NCBI GenBank assembly: GCA_965284365.1
Contig: OZ260079.1
Location: 558,001-622,000 of the forward strand
Length of the DNA stretch: 64,000 nucleotides
Reading direction: 5' to 3'
From: Phragmitibacter sp965284365
GTDB taxonomy: Bacteria > Verrucomicrobiota > Verrucomicrobiia > Verrucomicrobiales > Verrucomicrobiaceae
This document shows, piece by piece, positions 7,790-15,076 of the stretch (positions within the stretch are counted from its first letter, which is position 1; each line of letters starts with the position of its first letter). The position numbers and the translations under genes were made by a program. The notes beneath the pieces are model-generated. The model worked only from the letters and a program-made list of their open reading frames with translations, did no database searches and was not told the DNA's origin.

Positions 7790-8980
7790 TTACTTCCGGT
7801 GTTTGGCCACGAAGATTTCCATGGCGTCCATGGCTTTGACGAGGAGGTCGGGGGCGGTGGCGTAGCAGCAACGGACGCAGGTTTCACCACTGGGGCCGAA
7901 GGCTCCGCCTGGGACTACGGCGACGTTGTGCTCGTTGAGGAGGCCGAGGGCGAACTCTTTGCCGGTCAAACCGGTGACGCTCACATCGGGGAAGACATAA
8001 AAGGCACCGCCGGGATTGAAGCAATTCAACCCCATGGCATTGAGGCGGCTCACGACGAGGTTGCGGCGCTCTTCATAACTCTGGCGCATGGGTTCGTACG
8101 CTGCGGCGCCTTGTTTGAGCGCTTCGATGGCGGCCATCTGGCTCATGATGGGAGCGCAAAGCATGCAGTATTGATGAATCTTCATCATCGCCTCAATCAA
8201 AACGGGAGGCGCGCAGGCATAACCGAGACGCCAGCCGGTCATGGCAAAGGCTTTGGAGAAGCCATGCAAGAGGACGGTGCGCTCCCGCATGCCGGGGAAT
8301 TCCACGATGCTCTTGTGCTGCTGATTGTCGTAAAGGAGTTCGCTGTAGATCTCATCCGTGAAGCAGATGAGGTCGTGCTTCACGCAGAGAGCGGCGATCT
8401 TCTCCAGTTCTTCCGGGGGCTCAACGGCACCGGTGGGATTCGTGGGGAAGTTGAGCGCGATGACCTTTGTCCTGGGCGTGATGACTTTCTCCACGTCCGA
8501 TGCTTTCAGCGCGAACCTATCTTCCAAGCGCGTGTTCACGGGCACACCGACGCCGTAGGCCATGGTGATGCTGGGTGCGTAGGATACGTAGCAGGGCTGA
8601 TGGAAAATGACTTCATCGCCGGGATTCAAGACGGCGCGGAAAGCCAGATCGAGCGCCTCACTGACACCTACGGTGACAAGAATTTCCGTCTTCGGATCAT
8701 AAGTGGCGCGGAAGTGCTCTTCCACGTAACCGCTGATGCCAACTCGCAGGGATTCGAGGCCGCGATTGCTGGTGTAGGTGGTCTGACCCTTCTCGAGGGA
8801 ACGGATGGCCGCCTCCCGAATGGCCCAAGGTGTGGCCTTGTCCGGTTCACCGACACCAAGGGAAATGATGTCGCTGCGGCCGATGACAAGTTCAAAGAAA
8901 TCGCGGATGCCAGACCGAGGAATACCCTGGATCTGGGAGGACAGTTTGCTCTCCAGGTTCATTTGGCGTGGGAGGCTCAT
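7790..8980 (-). CDS. PLP-dependent class I/II aminotransferase
   Basis: 396 residues, the usual length for fold-type I aminotransferases of the AspC/AlaT-like group. The PLP-lysine motif is HGFSKAFAMTGWRLGY, the substrate/PLP contact NFPTNPTG is present, and FTDEIYSELLY carries the conserved Asp and Tyr. The C-terminal Arg region is seen in CVRCCYATA. It should catalyse reversible amino transfer between an amino acid and 2-oxoglutarate or pyruvate in the cytosol; substrate cannot be read from sequence. Its start overlaps the stop of the Lrp-type regulator by 4 bp (ATGA), so the pair is co-translated and the regulator probably senses a related amino acid. Confidence 0.88.
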   Translation of the reverse strand: MSLPRQMNLESKLSSQIQGIPRSGIRDFFELVIGRSDIISLGVGEPDKATPWAIREAAIRSLEKGQTTYTSNRGLESLRVGISGYVEEHFRATYDPKTEILVTVGVSEALDLAFRAVLNPGDEVIFHQPCYVSYAPSITMAYGVGVPVNTRLEDRFALKASDVEKVITPRTKVIALNFPTNPTGAVEPPEELEKIAALCVKHDLICFTDEIYSELLYDNQQHKSIVEFPGMRERTVLLHGFSKAFAMTGWRLGYACAPPVLIEAMMKIHQYCMLCAPIMSQMAAIEALKQGAAAYEPMRQSYEERRNLVVSRLNAMGLNCFNPGGAFYVFPDVSVTGLTGKEFALGLLNEHNVAVVPGGAFGPSGETCVRCCYATAPDLLVKAMDAMEIFVAKHRK

Positions 8981-9456
8981 GGCGAAACGGGCAGCCGGTC
9001 CTCGGAGAGGTTCGACTTGATGAGGAATCCATCGTGCTTGTAAACACGAAGCTGGAAATGCGTGGCTGTGGAGAGGACGACTTCCAGAGGGCTAAGTTTT
9101 TCCGCCACAAAGCGGGCAACGTCATAAAGGTCTTTGCCTTCAACCATGAGGGTGAGGTCGTAACCGCCGCTCATGAGGTAACAACTGCGCACTTGGTCGT
9201 ACTGCGCGATGCGATTGGCAATGCGATCGAAACCGCCGCCGCTCTCAGGAGTGATGCGCACCTCGATCAAGGCGGTGACACCACGGGGAACGAATTTTTC
9301 TGAATCGATGACAGCCTGATAGCCAAGGATGATTTGCTCTTCCTCAAGCTTCGCCATACGCGCGACGACTTCATCCACCGATGTGCCAAGACGGACGGCG
9401 ATCTCTTCGACGCTGAGGCGGGCGTTTTCCCGCAATAGTTCCAATACACGTTCCAT
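8977..9456 (-). CDS. Lrp/AsnC family transcriptional regulator
   Basis: 159 residues. An N-terminal winged helix-turn-helix (about 1-50: SVEEIAVRLGTSVDEVVARM, then LEEEQIILGY) is followed by the RAM/AsnC ligand-binding domain (about 60-140: ALIEVRITPE, SGGYDLTLMVEG). Family members bind an amino acid and form octamers or dimers on DNA. It is upstream of and overlaps an aminotransferase by 4 bp, suggesting control of that enzyme and probably itself. The region upstream (9457-9560) contains a TTCAAGT heptamer repeated almost four times. Confidence 0.88.
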   Translation of the reverse strand: MERVLELLRENARLSVEEIAVRLGTSVDEVVARMAKLEEEQIILGYQAVIDSEKFVPRGVTALIEVRITPESGGGFDRIANRIAQYDQVRSCYLMSGGYDLTLMVEGKDLYDVARFVAEKLSPLEVVLSTATHFQLRVYKHDGFLIKSNLSEDRLPVSP

Positions 9457-9532
9457 AACTTTTAGATGCTAATGCAGAAGGGCTTACAAGCGAGAAATTT
9501 TGAGGGGGGTGAGATCAAGGGCGGGGGAGAGA

Positions 9533-9559
9533 TTCAAGTTTCAAGTTTCAAGTTTCAAG
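9533..9559. repeat. TTCAAGT heptamer tandem repeat (3.9 copies)
   Basis: Four consecutive TTCAAGT units, the last lacking its final T. It lies 77 bp upstream of the Lrp regulator start, so it might sit in that promoter region; length variation there would be easy by slippage. Confidence 0.8.
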
Positions 9560-9611
9560 AGGGAGTCGTGGGCGGGATGGGTTGGGGGGGCGTAACGGGA
9601 AGATTTTTAAT

Positions 9612-9659
9612 GCGAAGACGCGCTGCGACGCCCGACGCAGGAGGAACGCGCGAAGGTTT
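9612..9659. repeat. Composite GCGAAG repeat, second copy
   Basis: Shares CGCAGGAGGAACGCGCGAAGG and the flanking GCGAAG block with 5961-6006. Confidence 0.6.
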
Positions 9660-9713
9660 GGGGAGTGCTGGCTGGGAGGGGATGGAATCGGGGGTGATGC
9701 GAGAGTGACCGCC

Positions 9714-9760
9714 CGTCGGAGCAAGCTCCTCCAACCGAGCGGCAGCAAGCTGCACGCTGC
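9714..9760. repeat. Double-hairpin GTCGGAGCAAGCTCC repeat, copy 1
   Basis: Two short stems with AA loops in series: GGAGC-AA-GCTCC (9718-9729) and GCAGC-AA-GCTGC (9742-9753). The copy at 12821-12868 has the identical first stem, but the second stem is changed on both sides (GCGGTGGC-AA-GCCACCGC), preserving pairing. Confidence 0.65.
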
Positions 9761-9854
9761 ACGCACACCGGGTCGGGGCGAATTGATGTGTTGTTGGATG
9801 AGATGCGATGGGAGGCAGGATGAGTTGGAAAACTGAGGATGTGTTCTGGAGACA

Positions 9855-9888
9855 AAAAAGCGGTGAGGGCTTAGGCCGTCACCGCTTT
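9855..9888 (-). terminator. Rho-independent terminator of phosphofructokinase gene
   Basis: Perfect 11-bp stem (AAAAGCGGTGA at 9855-9865, TCACCGCTTTT at 9878-9888) with a 12-base loop. On the minus strand the stem is followed by a T-run (complement of 9853-9858), 30 bp beyond the stop codon of the gene ending at 9919. Confidence 0.9.
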
Positions 9889-9918
9889 TGGAAAGGTAGA
9901 GCTTCGGGTTAAATGCGG

Positions 9919-10998
9919 TCAACGATCGCCGAAGCTAATGCCTACGGCTCGGGCGGCTTGGACGACTTCGCTCTCAGGTTGGACGAGGCGGAGCTTGTTG
10001 ACGGCTTCTTCGATGGGCACGTCGCCGACGTGATAGCTTTGGTAATTCACCATGCGGCCGAACTGCTTGTCTTTGATGAGGCCGACGGCTTTCACACCAA
10101 AACGGGTACCAAGAATACGGTCCAGCGCGGTGGGTGAGCCACCACGTTGAAGGTGGCCGAGGCGGACATCGCGTGTTTCACGACCGGTGAGGGCCTCCAC
10201 CTGTCTGGCAAGGTGCTCTCCAATGCCGCCGAGAAGAACCTGCTGATTCTTGTTTTCTTCTTTGGTCATGAGCTTGCCGTCTTCGAGGTGAGCGCCTTCG
10301 GCTACGACGATGAGCAGGCTGCGGTGGCCAGTCGCGAAGACATGGTTCACATGCTTGGCAACGAGTTCAAGCTTGAAAGGAATTTCCGGAATCAGGACGA
10401 CATCGGCACCGCCGCCGATACCGCCATGGAGGGCGATCCAGCCGGCATGGCGGCCCATGACTTCCACTACCATGACACGCTGATGGCTTTCAGCCGTAGT
10501 GCGAAGACGGTCCAACGCTTCAACCACCATGCCGACGGCAGAATCAAAGCCGAAGGTCATCGCGGTGGCCTGGAGGTCGTTATCGATGGTCTTGGGCACA
10601 CCGACGACCGGAATGCCTTCCTCGCAAAGCTGAAGGCCTGTAGTGAGGGAGCCATCACCACCCACAACGATAAGGGCCTCAATGCCGAGATAACGGATAG
10701 TGACTTTCGCTTGGTCGATGATGTCAGCGGGAACCTTGGAGATGTTTTCGACGCCGACTTTGGCAGCGAAGTTGCCCTTATTCGTCGTGCCGAGGATGGT
10801 GCCGCCGAGGCTCAAAATGCCAAGGGTCTTTTCTGTATCGAGCTTGAAGTGGCCGGGGCCGTTGGGAAGGAGGCCTTCGAAGCCATTGCGGAAGCCGATG
10901 ACTTCCCATCCCAACTCCGTAGCTGCACCCACAACGCCGTGGATTACTGCATTGAGCCCTGGACAATCGCCGCCGCTATTGAGGATACCGATACGCAT
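9919..10998 (-). CDS. pfkA: 6-phosphofructokinase, group III type
   Basis: 359 residues. It phosphorylates fructose 6-phosphate in glycolysis. The nucleotide/phosphate-binding signature GGDGS is at 113-117 and the catalytic PKTIDND at 135-141; MGRHAGW (about 180-186) contacts the substrate and GGDCPGLN opens the fold. Gly at the GGDG position is typical of ATP-using enzymes, whereas Lys in PKTIDND is typical of pyrophosphate-using ones; this Gly/Lys combination defines the mixed-substrate group III, whose characterised Gly/Lys members use ATP. ATP is therefore the better guess. A strong terminator follows the gene, so it is transcribed alone or as the last gene of a unit with the D,D-peptidase homologue 51 bp upstream. 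Confidence 0.92.
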   Translation of the reverse strand: MRIGILNSGGDCPGLNAVIHGVVGAATELGWEVIGFRNGFEGLLPNGPGHFKLDTEKTLGILSLGGTILGTTNKGNFAAKVGVENISKVPADIIDQAKVTIRYLGIEALIVVGGDGSLTTGLQLCEEGIPVVGVPKTIDNDLQATAMTFGFDSAVGMVVEALDRLRTTAESHQRVMVVEVMGRHAGWIALHGGIGGGADVVLIPEIPFKLELVAKHVNHVFATGHRSLLIVVAEGAHLEDGKLMTKEENKNQQVLLGGIGEHLARQVEALTGRETRDVRLGHLQRGGSPTALDRILGTRFGVKAVGLIKDKQFGRMVNYQSYHVGDVPIEEAVNKLRLVQPESEVVQAARAVGISFGDR

Positions 10999-11049
10999 AG
11001 GAAGGAAAGAACTGTGTCTGGTCTGGGAGTTGTGTGAGAGGGAGATCGC

Positions 11050-12030
11050 TTATTGGAACGTTGGGAGCAGTTCCTTTGCATTGGTCACCGGACGGCCCGC
11101 CTGAAGCCATTGTTCATACGAGCCCCAGCCCTGCCGGAGTACATGCTGTGCTTCAGAGAAGGGATCGGCGGATCCCAAAACAATGGCGACCATACGATGG
11201 CGATACACCGCGCTCTTGCCATCACTCTGCGGCATCACGGTTCCGGGGCGTTCCTCGGTGATAATGACGCATCCGCCTGAAGCGGGAGTGTTGCCCGTCT
11301 TGATACCATCAATGGTGCCGGTGCCGAGGAGGCTATTGGTGTTACGAAGTTCCACGCTGAGAGGCTGGCCACCGCGAAGGACGGTAATGCTGCGGGACTT
11401 CTGATTCGTGTAGAAGCGGAAAGGTGCGCGTGAAATGGCGTACATGCTGAGCTTCGCCATGTCTGCTGCCGTAGAGAAAGGTGAAGAGCGGCCGGCTTCC
11501 AACCCGTGGGGGTTCGTGAAGCGGGTCTTCGTCATGCCTTCGCGTGCCGCGAGCTTGTTCATCTGAGAGACAAATTCGCCAATGGGATCCCCGCCTTTGC
11601 GTCGGCGAGTAAGAATATCCTGCCCAACGAACGCTGCCAAGGTGGTGGTGGCCACATTGTCCGAAGACATCATGGAAGCATAGATGAGGTCGCGCAGGGT
11701 GACCTGATCGCCGGGCATAAGGCCCAAGGTGTTTGCACCGGCCACACCAACAGTCATGGGGGTGATGGGAGCGAGAGTATTCAGAGGCACCTTCGTCGTG
11801 TCCGCCCAATCCAGCGCCACCAGCGCGGCAGCGACTTTGGTCAATCCGCCGACGGGACGTTTTTCGCCTGCCTCAGACTGCAGATGAATCTTTTTGTTAT
11901 AAACATCCACGGCGATGACACTGACCTGAGCATGAACTGCGCCAGTAACAAAAGAGGTGAAGATGCAAGCGCCCGCCGCCAGCTTCCGGCGGCAAAGCCA
12001 GGCCGATCGAAGAGTAGTCATACCAAACAT
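11050..12030 (-). CDS. S11-family D-alanyl-D-alanine carboxypeptidase homologue lacking the catalytic Ser
   Basis: 326 residues; an ATG three codons in (12021) is equally possible. A signal peptide ends around VTGAVHA-Q (residue 34). The fold is that of low-molecular-weight PBPs: the SxN motif is Ser123-Asp124-Asn125 and the KTG motif is 244-246 (GIKTGNT). The first motif should be SxxK but reads Gly62-Leu-Thr-Lys65 (codon 62 is GGA), so the acylated nucleophile is missing while the general-base lysine remains. Real family members trim pentapeptide side chains of peptidoglycan in the periplasm. This one is unlikely to do so by the usual mechanism and may bind muropeptides or regulate another PBP. 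The rest of the reading frame is undamaged, which argues against simple decay. Confidence 0.85.
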   Translation of the reverse strand: MFGMTTLRSAWLCRRKLAAGACIFTSFVTGAVHAQVSVIAVDVYNKKIHLQSEAGEKRPVGGLTKVAAALVALDWADTTKVPLNTLAPITPMTVGVAGANTLGLMPGDQVTLRDLIYASMMSSDNVATTTLAAFVGQDILTRRRKGGDPIGEFVSQMNKLAAREGMTKTRFTNPHGLEAGRSSPFSTAADMAKLSMYAISRAPFRFYTNQKSRSITVLRGGQPLSVELRNTNSLLGTGTIDGIKTGNTPASGGCVIITEERPGTVMPQSDGKSAVYRHRMVAIVLGSADPFSEAQHVLRQGWGSYEQWLQAGRPVTNAKELLPTFQ

Positions 12031-12195
12031 GGGCGCGCAGGATAGCGGTCAGACGGGGTGACGCAACCGAAACGTCCTTCGCACGAAGGGATGCAGCGCC
12101 GATGGGCCATGGTAAGTGGAGGCAAGAACTTGCGTCCGGGGCTGAGTTTCGCCATGGTGCGGGCGGCTTTTGACCTCACCATTTTGGATTAAGAT

Positions 12196-12642
12196 ATGTC
12201 TGCAACTTCGCCTTCTACTACGTCAACAATTCCTGCCTCTGCTGCCACGTTTGATCTGATCACGCGGTATTATGGGACTTTCAATGGTGGTGACCGGGAG
12301 GCGATGCTGGCGCTGCTGACGGATGATGTGCGGCATGACATCAATCAAGGAGCGAGCGAAGTGGGAGTGGATGTTTTCCGGGCGTTTCTGCAACGGATGG
12401 ATCGCTGCTATGATGAGCAGGTGGAGCAGTTACAAGTGTTCGCCAGTGAGGATGGCAGCCGGGCAGCGGCAGAGTTTTATATTCGTGGGGTGTATAAGGC
12501 GACGGATGAGGGGTTGCCGGAGGCAACCGGGCAGACGTATTGGCTGCCTGTGGGGGCGTTTTTTGATGTGCGCGATGGGAAGGTAGCGCGGGTGACGAAT
12601 TATTATAATCTGGGGGATTGGACGAAGCAGGTGGTGGGGTGA
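12196..12642 (+). CDS. SnoaL-like / ketosteroid-isomerase-related NTF2-fold protein
   Basis: 148 residues. After a Ser/Thr/Ala-rich N terminus the NTF2-like fold begins (about 18-145) with YYGTFNGGDREAMLALLTDDV and HDINQGASEVG, matching the conserved steroid-delta-isomerase-related small protein family, and ends with DVRDGKVARVTNYYNL. Proteins of this type are soluble cone-shaped folds binding small hydrophobic molecules; the family has no agreed reaction. It is divergent from the D,D-peptidase homologue (165-bp gap), stands alone, and converges on the DUF423 gene across a repeat-rich gap. Confidence 0.8.
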   Translation: MSATSPSTTSTIPASAATFDLITRYYGTFNGGDREAMLALLTDDVRHDINQGASEVGVDVFRAFLQRMDRCYDEQVEQLQVFASEDGSRAAAEFYIRGVYKATDEGLPEATGQTYWLPVGAFFDVRDGKVARVTNYYNLGDWTKQVVG

Positions 12643-12900
12643 GGGTTGGTCAAACGGACGGATTGGGTCTGTTGGCAGGGTTGAGTTTGTTTCTTTTCGG
12701 CGGAGCCGAGCTTCGCTAGCACACGAAGCCACAAAGGCACGAAGGTGGAGCACGATTTGCGTCTCTCAGCGTCACGGAGACAGGAGACGAACGGGATCGT
12801 TAGGATAGCCGCTCCGGCCGCGTCGGAGCAAGCTCCTCCTACCGAGCGGTGGCAAGCCACCGCACTCCGGGTCGACGGTCAGCTACGTCAGGAAAGAGGT
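12643..12900. other. Repeat-containing convergent gap
   Basis: No gene. It holds an ACGAAG-type repeat (about 12696-12746, with CACGAAGCCACAAAGGCACG) and the second double-hairpin repeat (12821-12868). Confidence 0.6.
12821..12868. repeat. Double-hairpin GTCGGAGCAAGCTCC repeat, copy 2
   Basis: First stem GGAGC-AA-GCTCC (12825-12836); second stem GCGGTGGC-AA-GCCACCGC (12846-12863), perfect over 8 bp. Compare copy 1 at 9714-9760. Confidence 0.65.
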
Positions 12901-13305
12901 TTAGCTTTTGAGCTTTCTGCTGCTGTTTAGGGCGAGGAGGAGCCAGCCTAGCATGAGGAGGAGGCCGCCGATGGGGGTGATGGCGCCGAGCCAGTTCAGG
13001 CCGGTGAGGCAGAGGGCGTAGAGGGTGCCGCTGAAGATGAGGATGCCGAAGAGGAAGCTGCTCCAGGTCCATCTCCCCTGCCCTGCCTGTGGGTAGACAA
13101 ATGCGAGAATGAGGAGGACGATGGCGTGTGCCAGATGGTAGTGGCTGGCAGTGGCCCAGACTTCCAAACGGCGGGCAGCGATGTCCGGGGCGAGTTGGGC
13201 TTTCCAGGCGGTTTCAAGGCCGTGGGCGCCAAGGGCTCCGAGGCCAACGGCAGCAAAGCCGAGGAGACCGGCCCAGCGGAGTTTGGAAGTATTGGCTTCG
13301 ATCAT
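12901..13305 (-). CDS. DUF423 family small membrane protein
   Basis: 134 residues from the ATG at 13305; the longer frame to 13407 runs into a transposon-like inverted repeat. Four hydrophobic segments are seen: GLLGFAAVGLGALGAHGLE, YHLAHAIVLLILAFVYP, SFLFGILIFSGTLYALCL and ITPIGGLLLMLGWLLLAL. The GALGAHGL and YHLAHA signatures and the order of segments match the YgdD/DUF423 family of inner membrane proteins, whose function is unknown. The gene is followed by a repeat-rich gap and preceded by a MITE-like element. Confidence 0.85.
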   Translation of the reverse strand: MIEANTSKLRWAGLLGFAAVGLGALGAHGLETAWKAQLAPDIAARRLEVWATASHYHLAHAIVLLILAFVYPQAGQGRWTWSSFLFGILIFSGTLYALCLTGLNWLGAITPIGGLLLMLGWLLLALNSSRKLKS

Positions 13306-13374
13306 GGTGCAGAATGGTCGTAGAAAGGTCGCGGTATGCTTGCCCCCGCTTGCTTTTTTTTGGGCCCGTGGAGC

Positions 13375-13541
13375 TAGACTGGTTCTCGAAAAGACTGTCA
13401 GAAACATTTGAACGGGAGGGCACGATTGGCTGCGTCAACGGCTCATCCGTTATGTCAACATAGCGGATTTCGCCCTTTCCTTGCCACTCATACCCTCCCG
13501 CCCCAAGTTTCATTCTGACATTCTTTTCGAGAATCAGTCTA
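13375..13541. mobile_element. MITE-like element with long imperfect inverted repeats
   Basis: 167 bp. The left end TAGACTGGTTCTCGAAAAG (from 13375) and the right end read inward, TAGACTGATTCTCGAAAAG (to 13541), differ at one base; pairing continues imperfectly to GTCAGA and GGGAGGG on each side, about 45-50 bp in all, around a core of roughly 70 bp. The outermost TA on each side fits the TA duplication of IS630/Tc1-mariner-type MITEs. It contains no gene. Its right end overlaps the last three bases of the neighbouring FAD oxidoreductase gene: the TAG stop is TA plus the first G of the terminal repeat. Confidence 0.7.
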
Positions 13542-14939
13542 CTTCGTAGAGGCGGAAAACCGTTTCAGCACGGTCTGGCCAGCGGTGGCACCCATGCGCA
13601 TGGCGGCGTGCATGTTGGGGTATTTGAAGCCCCCCTGGCGGCCCACGCTTTGGAGATTGGGCACGGACTTGACCCACTTCATGACTTTTTCGAAATGGGG
13701 TTCGAAGCCGAGTGCGAAGATCGGGTAACCCGTTTCGCCATGGAGGACATTCACCTCCACGATCTGATCCGGAGTGCAGAGTTTCTCCGCAGCGAGGTCA
13801 TCGAAGATGCGCTGCTTTATCTTTTCGGTGCCGAGCCATTTTTCATCACCGATCTCGCAGGTGGTTTCCACGATGAGGACGGTGTGGCCTTCCGGCTTCA
13901 CGATGAGACCAGCATTCTTCGGCTCGCCAACACGGTGGAAGGCGCGGTCACGGTAGTAGATGTAGAGTGCGTCGATGCACTTCTCCTTTTTGACGAGGAG
14001 GCCGTAGATGGAGATGGGTTTGAACCGGAGTTCGCCGGCTGCTTTGCTTACTTCCGCCGGAGGGGAAGGGTCGACTTTCTTCACCAGCCAAGGGAGTGGA
14101 ATGGTGGAGATGCATTCATCGCAAACGATCTGGTGCTCCTGCCCGTCCTTCTGATAACGAACGAACTGCACGCGTCCCTCTTCGAGGGCGACCTGCGTTA
14201 CCTCGGCATTCAAGATTACTTCCCCACCCTCCTCGATAACACCCTTCATGAGAGCTCGGGGCATGGCCTCGGCGCCGGTGCGGGAATAGTGAAGCGTTTC
14301 TTCATGGAGGGCGCTGTCTACGGCTTTCACGCCTTTCTCTTTTGCGCCGACCTTGCCGAAGGCTTTTTTCAGCACGTCAACGGCGCTGAGGCGAGGCATC
14401 TTGGTGGTGATGAAAGTGGCGGAGAGCTCGCGCGGATGCATGCCCCAATACCGGTGCGTGAATTCACGGAAGAAGAAACGGTAAAGAGGAGATCCGTAAA
14501 GCTGGATGAGCGCTTCCTCGGCATTCTTCGGGGTCCATGGGACGAGCGTCTTCCGCATCTGGGCGTAAAAGAGGCCCATGGTGTAAAACGCCAGAATGGG
14601 CAGCGGAATGCCTTTGATCATGTCCTGAAACTGGAGCGGATAACGGTAGAAATTCCCCGCCCAGCGGATCTTCGCGTCCAAGGCAACGGGGATACTCTCG
14701 TCACCCATCAGGTCCAGGATGTCCTCATAGATCTCCTTGTCGAACTCATGGAGCATGTGGCAGCCGAGGTCGTACCAATTCTGGCCACGCTGGTGGGAAG
14801 TAGCCAAGCCGCCGGGTCGATCGCCTTTTTCCAGGACGGTGACCTTAACGCCAGCGCGGGTCAGCACCCGGGCTGCATACAGACCGCAAACGCCGCCTCC
14901 GAGGATGACGACGTGTTTGCCCAATAAATTATTGCTCAT
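13539..14939 (-). CDS. FAD-dependent amine-oxidase-like / protoporphyrinogen-oxidase-like oxidoreductase
   Basis: 466 residues. The N terminus is a dinucleotide-binding fold (VVILGGGVCGLYAARVL, 10-26) followed by VLEKGDRPGGLATSH, the typical FAD ribose-binding Glu and GG motif of flavin amine oxidoreductases and UDP-galactopyranose-mutase-like proteins. The C terminus has the FAD-closing segment SVGRQGGFKYPNMHAAMRMG. A middle segment with THRYWGMHPRELSATF resembles bacterial proteins annotated as protoporphyrinogen oxidase-like, often near glycosyltransferase genes. The substrate cannot be told. It is preceded by a 137-bp gap and the atypical NtrC-like gene. The stop codon is provided at the border of a MITE-like element, so the C terminus may have been altered by that insertion. 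Confidence 0.8.
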   Translation of the reverse strand: MSNNLLGKHVVILGGGVCGLYAARVLTRAGVKVTVLEKGDRPGGLATSHQRGQNWYDLGCHMLHEFDKEIYEDILDLMGDESIPVALDAKIRWAGNFYRYPLQFQDMIKGIPLPILAFYTMGLFYAQMRKTLVPWTPKNAEEALIQLYGSPLYRFFFREFTHRYWGMHPRELSATFITTKMPRLSAVDVLKKAFGKVGAKEKGVKAVDSALHEETLHYSRTGAEAMPRALMKGVIEEGGEVILNAEVTQVALEEGRVQFVRYQKDGQEHQIVCDECISTIPLPWLVKKVDPSPPAEVSKAAGELRFKPISIYGLLVKKEKCIDALYIYYRDRAFHRVGEPKNAGLIVKPEGHTVLIVETTCEIGDEKWLGTEKIKQRIFDDLAAEKLCTPDQIVEVNVLHGETGYPIFALGFEPHFEKVMKWVKSVPNLQSVGRQGGFKYPNMHAAMRMGATAGQTVLKRFSASTK

Positions 14940-15076
14940 GCGTGCATGGATTTCATGGATGCCATGCTCCGGCCTGTCAAGTTAAGGCGAAGCGCTCCCA
15001 AGACACCGCCGTGGCCAGGGAAATAGGACAGGCGAGATGCACGAAGACCAACAATGCCCTTCGCCTTCCCCTGCTG

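Larger units (their letters stand above)
9457..9854. other. Gene-free repeat-rich gap
   Basis: No gene is supported. From left to right it holds a TTCAAGT heptamer tandem repeat (9533-9559), a composite GCGAAG repeat (9612-9659) and a double-hairpin repeat (9714-9760). These separate the Lrp-aminotransferase unit from the phosphofructokinase terminator. Confidence 0.6.

Noticed and set aside
9533..9559. Heptamer repeat as a CRISPR array
   Set aside because: Units are contiguous with no spacers and far too short for a CRISPR repeat.
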